From Akebia trifoliata (taxonomy: Eukaryota > Streptophyta > Magnoliopsida > Ranunculales > Lardizabalaceae): a stretch of DNA of 64,000 bases. The position numbers and the translations under genes were made by a program. This document shows, one piece after another, positions 1 through 12,346 of the stretch. How positions within the stretch are numbered: the first letter of the stretch is position 1; each line of letters starts with the position of its first letter. Under the pieces are notes generated by a model that was given only the letters and a program-made list of their open reading frames with translations, ran no database searches and was not told the DNA's origin. The stretch is from NCBI GenBank assembly GCA_017979445.1, contig JADQWC010000526.1, positions 248,001 through 312,000 on the forward strand, given 5' to 3'.

Positions 1-1140
1 TTTAGAAAAATAAATTACATCTTAAAATAAATAAATAAAAGAGAATAATTTCCTAAAATTTATTCTCCACGCCCATTATGTTAATCTCCCGGGTAAACAT
101 AACTTAAAAATGTTAATCGCAAGGGTGAGTTTGATAAATCTAAAAAATTTCATACAAAGTTAATTACTATTATATTTATTTACAAAACAATCACTGATGC
201 AAAAAAAAAAAAAAATTGAATGCATAAGGTCTACACGCCTAAATTGACTATTACCCAGGGTGATCAACTGTTAAGTATGATCCGATCAATTACTCGACTC
301 GGCCAACCGTTAGGTCATTTCTATACACGAGATCTTCTTTACAAAATTTCATCACTTATATTTTTTTTAATTACAAGTTGCTCTCATCATTGTATGCAAT
401 GCATGATTATAATATAATTCACCACACTTTATGCACAAGTATGATCATTCAAGAATTAAGTCACAAATCTATATTGACATTCAAAAGCATAATTATTTAT
501 GTAAATTTATTTGATATAATTCGTCTATAGAATACAAAAAATTTCTATTGATATCATAATTATATTTTTAGTAGATCTAAAAGTCAATTTTTATTAAAAG
601 GGAAAGAAATTGTAATAAAATATTTAGCTAATTTTTTTTATATGAATTGCTAAAGATCCAATACAACTCCCCTTACCCAAATCACAATACTACTCAAATT
701 ATGTTTTCTTTACGATAAGAAACTTGGATCCACCTCTTTGCTTCCTATGTTATTCAATTCGTTTTCTATGAAATCTAAATTCATTTTATTATGAGTTTCA
801 TCTCTTAATTTTGAGAAAATCTTCGTAAAAATTAAAAGGATTTCGATGATAAAACTAGATGACAACTAGTGATAAAAAAAACTTCAGAAAGTAAAAGACT
901 ACAATGGGATTAGGATTTTAGTATTTATAAGGTTAAAAGAACGCAATGGTCATTATTCAATTTGTTTTGTTTTAATTGAGAAGTCCATGTCTTGAACTTT
1001 GATTTTCGCGATCTTATAGTCTATTTCAATGCGAATCTAATGGTATAATCAGTTTTGTCAAATTCTAACTTTAAAACAATCTCCTTTTTGTTGACCTACA
1101 AATTTTCTCGAGATACGCATTTAAAATCTAGGGTGTTACA
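1..1140. mobile_element. Partial LTR (3' part), cut by window start
   Basis: This stretch is collinear with 37437-38570, the right-hand part of a complete solo LTR at 36492-38570. It ends in GGGTGTTACA followed by TGTCT, the 5-bp target duplication found at the left edge of the complete copy. The LTR lies inside an older copia-like element upstream of the NLR gene. No coding capacity is seen; small ORFs here are in repeat DNA. Confidence 0.7.
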
Positions 1141-1608
1141 TGTCTTGCCCAGCAAGTAGAATTGATCTTTTATTCACATTTTTTCTTTTTCTTCCTGGAC
1201 TTGGCAAATCTAAAATGTCGGGAATCTTAAGAGGTGGGTTTATCTCCAACAAGTAACCTTTAAGAAATGTTTGTTGAGGTAATGCTTGGATGATCTTCAG
1301 GGAGGAGTCATATATCTGATCTTGTTGATTCGTGTGGAATCAGAAAACAAATTTCCTTCTTTTGATTTTAGATTTGCATGTGTACGTCTTTAATAGTAAA
1401 TATTTGAAGAAAAATCTGAACAAGAATAGGTGATCTTTTGATGTGTCGATGTAGGGATTTGGACGATAGAAGTTTTGAGTGCTCATGTGATGTTTTATGA
1501 AATATAAAAAAAATATGCAATTCCATGAAATAGATGAATGGGATTCTATCGACGAAAGAATGGCGCATCAAGAACGTGGTGCTCATTGGAGCTTGAGCTC
1601 TCATACCA
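1141..1608 (-). mobile_element. Copia-like internal remnant with primer binding site
   Basis: Repeated at 38571-39066 and 54892-55362. On the minus strand, TGGTATGAGAGC at 1597-1608 matches the initiator-Met tRNA primer site of Ty1/copia elements (TGGTATCAGAGC) in 11 of 12 bases, and it directly follows an LTR end. The minus-strand open frame (1368-1658) does not resemble a gag or pol that I know. The remnant is non-autonomous and shared by NLR units A, B and C, so it inserted before those duplications. Confidence 0.6.
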
Positions 1609-1827
1609 TGTGAAATGCAAATATTTGATTTATTCTTGATGATGATTACATGAACCAACTAGGATTTATATAGAAACTAGAAACAAACTCTAACAAATTA
1701 GATAACCACAATCAATTCAAATCTCTAATTAATCTACCATGTTTAAATCTCCATAAATCTTCATAGATATGATTCGGTGTATCATTGTACACCTTATTAC
1801 AATGCTTCACATCTAATACTCTAACCA
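1609..1827 (-). mobile_element. Short copia-type LTR (about 219 bp)
   Basis: Begins TGTGAAATGC on the + strand and ends near CTAACCA, with the primer site immediately to its left, so it is the 5' LTR of a minus-strand element. Homologous LTRs are at 39067-39286, 55363-55582 and, split by a later insertion, at 34537-35840. Confidence 0.6.
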
Positions 1828-2902
1828 ATAATACAGATTCTCAAACCTCCTCCTTAGCATGGTTTCAAATCTCATTCGAGACTGAGATAACTTGCCCAAG
1901 TCATCTCGATATCATTCAGACGATATTTTGAAAATCTCATCCAACTTGGTAAAACTCGATCGAATCAATGGGGATTTTGTATATTTTAATTAAAATAATT
2001 AATTTTGTTAGAATTTTAATATTTATTATCAAAATAAAATATGAATTTATGATTAAACATATTCTAATCTTCCCTATTTCATAAAAAACATTTATAAACT
2101 ATTTTACATAAATATACACGAATAGATAAGAGACACTATTTGTACCCCAACTTTTACTTATTATACTCCAATTAAAAATAAAAAGATAAGTGTATGGTTG
2201 ATAGTAAGTAAAAGTTGGGTTGGGATGTTAATAGAAGCTCTCATTGTAAACAACTGAAATTGTTTGAATGTGTTATAATATTTGGTACTATTGAATTATA
2301 ATTTGAGCCAAAGCTCTGTTATGTTTGAAAAGTGTGTTTTAATTTAAGAAATTGGAGTGTAATAAGTAAAAGTTGGAATGCCAATAGAAACTGTCATAAA
2401 TAATTGTAAACCAGAGTTAAATGCTTTATATCATCCAAGACAACATGAAAAAGACGCCACGCCAAAATGGCAAACATCTTTGGCCAAGCACAATACAACT
2501 ATTAGTTTTGCATAGATTTAATAAAGGATCTTTCGTAAAGTTTAATTTAATTACATCCTCCCACCCCTCAAATTGTATCACAAGAGCCCATACCCTCTCT
2601 CTCCCTCTATCACATAACATGTACTATGTTCGCTCTCTCTCTTTCTACCGTCCACTGTTTCTTGATTTTAAAATTATTTTCTTTTTTTCGATTTTATTTT
2701 TGCTTCAAGAGAGAAATTTTATGAATGGTGAAAATCATGGATGATGAGAGGTAAATATAGAAAAGATAACAAGTACACATACATTGAGGTCAACAAAATT
2801 GTACACATGTATTGTTGTAATTACACAGAGAAACTTTAAACTTTACTTACAAAACTGTACACTTGTATTGTTGTCTTACACAGAGAAATTTTTTATAGGA
2901 AA
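1828..2902 (+). promoter_or_regulatory. Upstream region of intact NLR gene
   Basis: This region is conserved in front of NLR copy B (39287-40313) and, in part, copy C (55583-56296). It contains an inverted-repeat module: an arm reading CCCAACTTTTACTTA at about 2148 and its complement TAAGTAAAAGTTGGG at about 2205, with a further copy near 2360. Just before the start codon, a stretch of about 60 bp around 'tgtattgttgtaattacacag' is present twice (about 2795-2855 and 2855-2900). I cannot place a TATA box or transcription start with confidence. Confidence 0.5.
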
Positions 2903-5527
2903 ATGGTGGAAGCAGTTGTCAGTGTTCTAGTAGAAAAATTGCTTGAAAGTCTCTTAAAAGAAGGATGCAAAGTGCTTGAATTCCACAAACAATTCAAGAA
3001 AATGCAAAAGGAGCTTCCTCACATGCAAAGCTTCCTCGAAGTCACAAATAGCGTGAGGATAAATGATCGAAAGGGACCTCTAAAGACTGTTGCAAGGGAT
3101 CTAACAGAATTACTATATGAAGCTGAGGACATTACAGAAGATTGTGAGTTATTTCTAAGACGACGACAAAGACGAAGACAGAAATACAAGTTCATGCGGT
3201 ACTTCTCTCTTTCATTATTGAAACATCGTTATCAAATGGGAAAGAGATTGAGTGAAATAAATCAAGAAATAGGAGATCTTAGAGAGAAGATGAAAACGTA
3301 CTTGCCTTCAACAGTCAGTCTTCCGAATGATGAACGTGCCAGAGCTAGTCGACCAATAAGATATCCAATCATGGTGAATGATACTGAAATAGTAGGTCTA
3401 GAAGATGATGCAAGGAAAATTAAGCAATGGGTCATGGATGTAAGTGGACCCATGAGGGTCATTGGGATTGTGGGGATGGGCGGAATAGGCAAAACGACCC
3501 TTGCTCAAAGGATAATGAATGATCTTCAATTGAAAGATTCCTTCGAATGTATCTCGCTTGCGACAGTTTCCCAGACCATCAAATATGATGAATTAATCAA
3601 AAATCTTTTAAGAAAACTGAATGTGGACAAGAATTTATCAGATATTGATATCGGTGGTCTATTGGAAGAACTACGTAAACAGTTGGATGGGTCGAGGTAC
3701 TTGATTATCTTGGATGATGTTTGGAGAATAGATGAAGGGTCATGGTGGGAGAGCTTGAAGTCCACTTTGTCTCATACAAACAGGGGTGGTTGTGTTATTG
3801 TTACGACAAGGAATGAGGTAATCGCACGATCAATGGGGGCCATTGAGAAGCACATACATCGTCCAAAAGTTCTTTCCAATGGAGATGATTGGTCATTATT
3901 CGCCAAAATAGCATTTGCAAACAATGGAGGTCAATGTCCAAATCCAAAAATAGAGCACATCGGCAAGGAGATAGTTTCTCAATGTAAAGGGCTTCCTTTG
4001 GCAATCAGAGTCGTTGGTGGGGTGATGTTAGGGAAGGGGGATTCTGTCCACGAATGGAAACGAATATCTATGCATCTAAAGCAAACGTTGGCGGTCCAAG
4101 ATGAGTTGATTTTTTCTCCACTACACTTAAGTTATGAAGAGCTTCCTAAACATTTGAAGCCTTGTATGTTGTATTTCGCAGCATTCCCAGAAGATTATGA
4201 GATAAATATTTTTGATATAGTTTGGTGGTGGATCGGCGAGGGCTTTGTTCGACAAAGGGATGGAAAGACTGCACAGGAGATTGGATTTGAATATGTTAAT
4301 GAATTAATCTGTCGTAGTTTAATAATAGGTTTTCAGAAGAGTGTGTTTGGGGAAAGGTTTTTAAAATGTAGAGTCCATGATCTGGTGCGCGACATGATTA
4401 TAAAGATTGCCAAGGAAGAAAATTTTTGGGGATTGGATGACAGGGGCATGCTAACTTGTACAAATGATTCACGCCGACTACATATTGAGAATTCGAAGAT
4501 TGATCAAATTAATTCCCAATTGTTGCGGACAATGATCGGGATTGATTTGTATGAAGAGGAGTTTGCATCAAATGTTGGACCCAAATTACCGCAATTAAAA
4601 TGGTTGAGGGTTTTACAAGTTAGTTTCATCACTGACAACATTTCGGAAAATGTCCCTTCCAAGGTGAATTGGTGGAGTGAGATTGGATCTTTATCACATC
4701 TAATTTGTCTCACAATAGTAAGGTCATGTTTGGATGAACTCCCGGATTCTATAGAAAATCTTCAAAACCTTCAAACTCTTGTTCTACGTGAGTGTGATAA
4801 TTTAAAATGGCTTCCTAGACAAGTGACAACTTTGGAGAAACTAAGCAGGCTACTTTTAATTGAATGTGAACAAATAGAGTATCTACCCAGAGAGGTTAGA
4901 AATCTAGCAAACCTCCAAGTACTTTTGGGGTTTAGGCCTGCAAATTCCAATGTTGAAGATGGGTGTCACCTTTCTGACTTGAAAACGTTGACGCTACTCA
5001 GAGAACTCGAGATTATCATCGATTCAGAAGATCATTTAAAAGAAGAGGAGCTGAAAATCTTATCTGAGCTCAAACAATTGGAGGAATTAGTAATGCAATT
5101 CAAAATTGGGATAAGTGAGCAGCAAATCATTGGGAAAGTTGATTATGAGATTCTTCCTCTTCAGAAGCTTCAAATATTAGTGTTCATAGATTATCCAGGA
5201 GAAACTATAGCAACATGGGTCAATCCGACCACTCTTCCAAATTTACAACGACTTCGTATTATTAATGGAAACATTACTGGAATGAGTACAAAGTTCTTTG
5301 GTGTTGAAAATGTGGTTTGGGAATTAGAGAACTTAATCTTGACTGATATACCAAACTTGAAGGTAGATTGGCTTAGGATGAAAAAGGCAATGCCATTCTT
5401 AAGACAACTTGAAGTTGATAATTGTGACAAACTCACGTCACCTCCTTGGAGCTATGATGACAGCACTTGGACAAAAGAAGAGGAGCATGAAGAAGAAGAA
5501 GAAGAAGAAGAAGAAAGTAGGCTATGA
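2903..5527 (+). CDS. CC-NB-ARC-LRR immune receptor, ZAR1-like (copy A, intact)
   Basis: Intracellular NLR receptor of 874 residues in one exon. The N-terminus (MVEAVVSVLVEKLLESLL) fits the MADA-type first helix of coiled-coil NLRs that form resistosome channels. The coiled coil has the EDVID-like LLYEAEDITEDC near residue 75. NB-ARC has the P-loop GMGGIGKT (191-198, Lys197), kinase-2 LIILDDVW (267-274), CKGLPLA (361-367) and VHD (491-493, the MHD position). LRRs run from about 540 to 850, then SPPWSYDD and a Glu-rich tail. Length and layout match Arabidopsis ZAR1 (852 aa), and the CC, RNBS and C-terminal LRR wording resembles ZAR1 more than other NLRs I know. By family knowledge it would sense pathogen effectors, perhaps through partner pseudokinases; that is inference. 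All key motifs are intact and there is no internal stop. Confidence 0.93.
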   Translation: MVEAVVSVLVEKLLESLLKEGCKVLEFHKQFKKMQKELPHMQSFLEVTNSVRINDRKGPLKTVARDLTELLYEAEDITEDCELFLRRRQRRRQKYKFMRYFSLSLLKHRYQMGKRLSEINQEIGDLREKMKTYLPSTVSLPNDERARASRPIRYPIMVNDTEIVGLEDDARKIKQWVMDVSGPMRVIGIVGMGGIGKTTLAQRIMNDLQLKDSFECISLATVSQTIKYDELIKNLLRKLNVDKNLSDIDIGGLLEELRKQLDGSRYLIILDDVWRIDEGSWWESLKSTLSHTNRGGCVIVTTRNEVIARSMGAIEKHIHRPKVLSNGDDWSLFAKIAFANNGGQCPNPKIEHIGKEIVSQCKGLPLAIRVVGGVMLGKGDSVHEWKRISMHLKQTLAVQDELIFSPLHLSYEELPKHLKPCMLYFAAFPEDYEINIFDIVWWWIGEGFVRQRDGKTAQEIGFEYVNELICRSLIIGFQKSVFGERFLKCRVHDLVRDMIIKIAKEENFWGLDDRGMLTCTNDSRRLHIENSKIDQINSQLLRTMIGIDLYEEEFASNVGPKLPQLKWLRVLQVSFITDNISENVPSKVNWWSEIGSLSHLICLTIVRSCLDELPDSIENLQNLQTLVLRECDNLKWLPRQVTTLEKLSRLLLIECEQIEYLPREVRNLANLQVLLGFRPANSNVEDGCHLSDLKTLTLLRELEIIIDSEDHLKEEELKILSELKQLEELVMQFKIGISEQQIIGKVDYEILPLQKLQILVFIDYPGETIATWVNPTTLPNLQRLRIINGNITGMSTKFFGVENVVWELENLILTDIPNLKVDWLRMKKAMPFLRQLEVDNCDKLTSPPWSYDDSTWTKEEEHEEEEEEEEESRL

Positions 5528-6970
5528 AGACGACTGGGCCAGCATGTCCCTTTAGGGGTTGTGTGTTTGTTTGTTGTAATGTGAATCTTGAAATAAATGA
5601 TCAACTGCTCCAATGATATTGTGAGCATATGATGACTTACTTTGATGTATTATCTCTATGTTTATCATTTATTATTCTTATTTATATGTGGTAATGCTAT
5701 TGGTCTTCTCTCTATCTTTTGTTAATTATTATAAAAAGTTATTTTTATATCTTTAAATTTTATTTAATTTTATAACCAGGTAGTCTTACTAAATTAGAAT
5801 GTATTCAAATCATACTAATGGTCATAGAGTTCACCTTGTGGTATCCAAATACATGATCCGATGCCATAGTCAGAGGGTTTTAAAGGACATAATTCTATGA
5901 AGTTTAATTTTTTATTTTTCAAAGTAAACTTTTACCATTGAAATTTAATTGTAATTTTGTGAGTTCGGTACCAATCCATTTTCAAAACCTTGGATCTAGC
6001 TTTTTTATTATTATTATTATATTGGATCTGTGTTGTTCAATGAAATATGGAGGACTGACATGTTGGATTGCCAAAGTGATAATCCAATTGAGCTCAATGA
6101 CTCTTAGAAAAATGGATATTAGTGAATGCCCATTCAGTTGAGAGCAAAACATTTAAGGGTACTTATGATTGCGCATGAAACGATTTTTATGAAGAATGCT
6201 ATTTTCTTGTGTATTTTTCCCAACATTCATTTTTTCCACCCAAAGGAATGGGTAGGAAAATTATTTCCCCACCTCATTATTCTCTCGTGATTGCCCCCAC
6301 CCCTAAAATTAAAATCCTACTATTTTTTTCTTGACATTTTCTTCATTGCTACCACTCTAAATTCCATAGAAGTCATTTTCATGAAGAAGTCATGTTCCCT
6401 TAAAGACAAATTCCTTACCATCATACACAATGTTATTGATCTAGAACATTTAAATATTTGTATTGTTTTCAAAACTAAAAATAGGTCTAGAGTCATGAGG
6501 AAGAAAGTTATCTCTTTTAATGATTAATCATTTAATGAAATCATTTTTCAATCAAAGAAATTGCTCTCGACTGGGATTCAATGTTCATTATAAATTGGAG
6601 GAGCAAAAATGTTCTTTGCATGTGAGATATGAATTATGCATACCATATTGTATATAAAAAGATAGGCTTTTTTAGTGAATCAGGCTCCTAACTTTGACAA
6701 GTTAGGAGTTTGGGCTTGATCTCTTTATAATTGGCAGTTTACCTTTTAAGGTTGCCACATCAGCAAAAAAGTAAATATTTCATTAACCAAAAAAATGATT
6801 ATGTATACCATATTGTATATAAAATATAGTACTAGGATATTAGCATTTAATTTCACTTGACCAAACCAACCTTGTTAATCAAATATGTCATTAACTATGG
6901 ATTTGTAATTGGCATTCAATCATAAAATAATTCAGTTCCTATTTTTATTGACATTCTCCCAAAAGGTAAC
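5528..6970 (+). repeat. 3' flank of NLR unit A (type-1 flank)
   Basis: Non-coding. Collinear with the flank of copy C (56795-58068, homology ending at about 6774). The part from about 6258 is also collinear with the flank of copy D (16391-16951). The homology to D stops exactly where the retrotransposon at 6971 begins. Small ORFs here are not conserved between copies. Confidence 0.7.
5592..5597 (+). terminator. Putative polyadenylation signal of NLR A
   Basis: AATAAA lies 65 bp after the stop codon, in a T- and GT-rich 3' region. The same AATAAA context follows copy B (about 43058). Confidence 0.45.
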
Positions 6971-8237
6971 AGATCGAGTTATAGATGATGATAAAATAAA
7001 GAACAAAAGAAAACCTTGACAAGCAAGGGGTCGAACCACGGAGACAACATTAATCCAAAGTATTTTTACTTCCAATCCAATTCAACTTTATGTAAATGAT
7101 TAAAAATAGTTTTCGAGAGAAATTATCTAAAACAAAGTACTAAACTAAAAAGATTTAAAATACTATGCAGTGTAAATCAATTAGATCCACTTTCACAGGC
7201 TTTATCAATGATTTCTAGTTCTCTATTTATCTCGATCCACTAAACAAAACTAATGTTTAGGGATCAAAAAATCAAACAGTTATAATATAAATGAGATCAA
7301 AAGTATGCGATAAATTAAGTCAAGATTATTAGATAAGCATTAACTGTTCTTTATAAAACATAGTTCTTCTTGAACTAATCAAAAAATAAACCATCAAAAC
7401 TTTTAGAAACATTCAATGTTTAACCTAATAATAAATACCTAACACTATCACAATAAAACTATGAAGTAATTACGAAAACATTAAAATCATTGACAAAGTC
7501 TTGTTCCAACTTCTTCAACCGATCTAATAGAGAAGTTAGCTAATAATTATCGTAAGAATAACAAAGTAAAAATAAAATAAAGATAACATATAAGAGATAA
7601 AAGAGTAAAATAAATAAAAGATCTTTATTGCTTCTTGACTTAAAACCATTAGAGTCTCCATACAAACTTCTGTAAAATTAAGAAAGAAAAATATAAAAAC
7701 CTAAAACTTAAAATGATAGAAAAAGAGAAGTTGATCTCCAGGGAGATGAGAAATGATATGTCCTTTAGTCTAGTCTATTATTTATAGAGACATAATTAAG
7801 GTTTCTAGGATAATTAGGGTTTCAAAATATTTCGTGATTACAAAAATAACAAAGCCTACTTCAATACTAATATCTTTCAGTCATCAAGCTTTAATACAAA
7901 TTTCAATGCTTGACTTTCTACGTTTACCGTGCCGCCATCATTGACCATGGTGTTGTGGTATAATTTTGTTCAATTGACTTGAATTTTGGTCCACGATCTC
8001 ATTTTAGATCCTGGATCACAGTAGTAACTTTGAATTTTTGTGATTCGCCTTGAACTTTATGAATATTTCTTATTACACGTAAACAATAATAATTAGTTCT
8101 GAAATACATAATTAAATTAAAATCAATAATAAATATGAACTAACCATGCATAATGTTAATTAGGGGATTTAGTATGCAATTTATCCTTAAAGTTCATGTA
8201 ATAAGAGCTCTAAAAATGACTTTCTAGACCTTGATCA
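6971..8237 (-). repeat. 3' LTR (left copy) of the tRNA-Asp-primed element
   Basis: Direct repeat of 12347-13482, with many substitutions and small indels, so the insertion is not recent. On the minus strand it begins TGATCAAGG straight after a purine-rich tract. The first 125 bases or so of this LTR have no counterpart in the right copy. Confidence 0.75.
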
Positions 8238-10922
8238 CACCCCTAAACCTAGATTTTACTAGTCCTGAGAAAAAATAAAATAAAAATTAAAGTACAAACT
8301 ACTTTCGTAGGTTACATGACTGCATTTAGCGAATGAAGCAAGCCCTTAAACCCCTAAGTTAATCCTAGCGGACGAGTTTGACTCATAAGGGTTGGTAGTG
8401 AATATACCCACAAAATTCTAACACTTTATAAAAATATCAAAGTCAAAATCATAGTGTGTAAGGTGAACATAACGATATTTCACAAGTCAATCAAAGATCC
8501 TTTACGTTTGAGCAAATTCTAATTTTTATTCCTCACTTTAAAAAATTTCAAAGATAACTTGAATGCTTATGCATTTTTTTCTGATTTTTCTTTTAAAAAG
8601 CAACATCTTTTCAAGAACAAGATTTCACCTCATAACTGTTAAGAATGGTTGGTTCTACCTAAGTTCTAACTTGAAATTAAGCATCATATTGGGGATTGTG
8701 AAAGATGTGGATGTTCATTTTAATACCTCTAAAAAGCTTTATCTATGATATTCCAGTTTACTCATGTTTTTACTACTGACAGCTTTCACTCTACTAAACC
8801 TACTTTATTTGGTTATATTGGACTCTTTTCTTTTTGCACATTTTTAACTTAAGCATTTTTTCTTTCATTTGGTCTTTTTTCACATCTTTCTGCCTTATTT
8901 TTCAACTTTTTCACACATCACCATTTTTTTGTGCTATTTTTTTTTTCAAATAATAGATAGCCATTTTTAAGATACCTAATATAATCTTATGGTTGTTATC
9001 TAGGTTATACTAAATCCAATTCTGTTTTCTTCTAACCTGCCAACCAAAGGACAAGGAAATCATAGTTCACTAAATTCGGTGTCCCTTAACAATCTAGACA
9101 GAGAAGATGGTCAATACTTGTTCTATAAAATTTTATTTTTACTCAATCAGAAGTGTCATGAATTTTTAAAGTATTTTTTTATTTTCTTAATGAGAAATAA
9201 CCAAAAAGAACTTATGATAAAAAATTAGGACATGATCCTGAGATTTGAAATTCATATGTAAACAATACATTGAAAGAGTTTGAAGAAAATATTTTGCAAG
9301 TGTTAAATATATATATATATTTTTTTAAAACATGAAACTAAACTAGTAATAAAATAAACATGAAAATAATCTAGCAATGAAATGCAATGCAATTATAAGC
9401 TAACCTAATACCCCCAAATCTAAATAAAATATTGTCCTCAATATACAAGCAGTAAGGAAAAGAAAAATAAATTGTTAAATCATACTTGAAACGAATTGGG
9501 CATTAATTTGCAAACTCTTGTTACAATTAATTTGAAAAAATTAGAAGTTATAACAATGATAATTTTTGAAATAATTTTGCATAAAAGATATCCTACCTAA
9601 GAATAGAAAAAATAACCTAACTAAGAGATTAAAAACATTATAATCTAAGAAAGATATTCTAATTTGAATTTGAATTCTTGGCAGCCCGTGCATTTGTGCG
9701 TGCCTTATTTTCCTCAATGTAAGTCATTATTTATCTCTGCTACTCAATCAACAATTGTTGACTAGTCTGTAGTTCTAATAATACTGATTAATTACTTTAA
9801 TTGAGAGTTGGCATGGGGAAAAAGAGATAGAGATAGAGATTAAGGTATACATGAAATTTAAAAATACAAGAAAAGAAATCCTAACTATACTACTAAAAAC
9901 AAATAAAACACATGGGTTGTCTCCTAAGTAGTACTAAGTTTAACGTCCTCAGTCGGACCTATCAAAAGATCTGATTTCTAGGAATTTTCCTAACATCTAA
10001 TTTGACGGACACAACGATCGACTTTTTACTACTCCAAATGATAGGCAAATAGATTTGGATCATCGTTAGGATACAAAAATGATTTTTTAAAATGATCAAC
10101 ATCCCTCGTTTGTCCTCAATTCTTAGAGTAATTACCTTTTCAAAATAGTTTTCAATCATTGTATTCCCAAAAAGAATGGAAGTGTAAGACAAGCAAAGTC
10201 TTTACACCCTTACGAAATGATAGGTTGGATGGGATACAAAGTGGGATTGGGAGTGGTCGAAATTGGTATGACTAACAAGTAAGAGTGAAACTTGATTCCT
10301 CTTGGACAACAGTCTCCTCTAATGGTGGATCAATTCTCTTTGTCAAATTTGTACAATCAACTTACTCATTGGGAATTTAAAACACAACTTGACTCTCGGG
10401 GATTATCTCATTTTAAAATTGATAATTCTTTTTTTCTTCTAAGGGTATAGTGAGTGGACCTAGTTGGACTTCCATCATTACTTTGAGTGGAATTGTAATC
10501 TCATTAATTTGTATTTGAAATGTAATTTAGACAAAATTATCAGTTGTTGATAAACAATCATCGAAATCCTCAAAAGGGTGAAGCTAGTCACTAAGGTTAT
10601 TTTAAAAGAATGGTGGAATTTCTAAGATTAGTTAATCAATTTTCTCTAAGTTGATTAAGGTTTGACCCATGTCCTATTGTAGTTGATTGAGCTGTTGTTA
10701 TTGTTGTTTTAGAGACTCAGTCATCCAAAACTCTAATGAAAAAAATTGAGAAGAAGACAAATATAAATGAGTGGATGTTTACTCAGGCTCTATAGCTCTA
10801 TAATTGAAAAATTGTTGAGAATCATAGGATTATTGGGGCTTTATGGTTGGATTCATCATCGAGGTGTCGTGTATATAAAAATCACCATGGTTACCAAAAC
10901 GACTACCCTAAGTGAACTTATT

Positions 10923-11120
10923 CTAACTAGGTATGGTATCCGAGAGAAACCAGTTATCTACATGGTATGATTGGTCGAACGAACTATATGTCGGCATCCA
11001 ATAAGAATTTTGAGAATTACACCTAGCACGGACCATGAGCAGACTTGGACAATACTCGAGAGAATGACCATAATTATCACAAAGAACACATGGGGTCCAT
11101 GATTCTCTCCTAAACTCCAA
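10923..11120 (-). pseudogene. gag remnant with CCHC zinc knuckle
   Basis: A 65-codon minus-strand frame inside the retrotransposon. Residues 11-24 read CVLCDNYGHSLEYC, a perfect C-x2-C-x4-H-x4-C nucleocapsid knuckle, encoded at 11049-11090. The rest is not alignable by eye, and surrounding frames are broken. This supports the minus orientation of the element. Confidence 0.6.
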
Positions 11121-12325
11121 AATGATGTAAATCTACTTAAGGTTCTGTATCTACTTTTATATACACTACGAACTCACACAAAAATAGGAAGAAATTCACA
11201 CAATGCTTTATGTGTACCTATTAAACTAAACGGCTCCTAACTATTTCAAAGGGAGAGTTTGAGCCTCCAACCCAGTTCTTTGAAATCAAAATCAGCTAGT
11301 TTAATCCCCAAATGAAAAGTGGTGCACAATGCTGACCAAAGACAATCTTAAATCACATCTTCCTCTAGAATAGATGAAGTTTATCCCCCTAGTACAGTAG
11401 GGTACAGTAGGGACAGGATTGCACTTAGGCATTGAATTTGATCAAGAAGAGCAATTGGTACAACTCCAGCTAGCTTTGCCTATTAAGCTCGATAGGACCT
11501 ATGGTTAAGTCTAATAAGATTTTAATTAAATTGGACTTGTGTGAATTAATTTTCTAACAGGGAAAGAGATTGGTGATGAAATCTGATTCTTATCTTGTTC
11601 GTGCCATCCTCGTAAGGGTGCCGTTTTTTACTAATGTGCAATCGTAAGTATTCAATTAACTTACTCATATTCAATACAGAAACCCACTAGTAAGAGTTGC
11701 GCGGGGGTTTTGAGTTTTACCTCTCATTTTAGACGAGCAATGATCGAGTTGAGTTAACTCGGTCCGCTGACACCAAACTCGGTGTATGAATCCGAGGAGC
11801 CGAGATAGTTACGTCCCACTATCGTTTTTCCTTAATTCTATTATAGTTCAAGTCTTCTCAGAATAATTAAAATGAAATTATGAAAATAAAGTAAAATTTT
11901 CTAAAAGGAAAATCTTAATATAATTCTACTTTAAACAGAAATAAATTTTTGGTTCTTCGTTAAAGAATTAGATCTGGGTGGCGGAATAAAATTTTCCAAC
12001 CACATTGTTCCTCGTCGAATCCTTCGATAGAAAATAGAAGAAATATCAAAATTAGAATTTTAGAAAACTAATGTGCTCATTAGAATCCAGAAGTCTGAAA
12101 AAAGATTCTACAAAATTTTGAAGTACGGATCTCGAGGTTTGACCACATTGTTACAATTGACTTAAATGCCACAGAAAAATTCTGATGAAATTGGCTCAAA
12201 TTTTACAATTTTCTTCATACTGGATCCAGGAATCCAGTGGTATTTTTTTTTTAATTTTTCTAAAATAAAAATTTTTATTGACAAAAAATAGAATCAAATT
12301 TTCAAATAAATGGATTACACCGTTA

Positions 12326-12343
12326 TCCCCCGCAACGGCTCCA
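12326..12343 (-). other. Primer binding site complementary to plant tRNA-Asp
   Basis: On the minus strand it reads TGGAGCCGTTGCGGGGGA. The 3' end of plant tRNA-Asp predicts TGGCGCCGTTGCCGGGGA, so 16 of 18 bases match. It lies 3 bp inside the LTR edge, where a primer site belongs. Confidence 0.75.
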
Positions 12344-12346
12344 ATT

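Noticed and set aside
1368..1658. 96-codon minus-strand ORF repeated near 55109-55412
   Set aside because: It lies over the primer site and interior of a copia-like remnant, is broken in the other copies and does not resemble gag.
2421..2744. 107-codon ORF just upstream of NLR A
   Set aside because: Lies in the NLR promoter; the frame is not kept upstream of copy B. Chance ORF in repeat-rich DNA.
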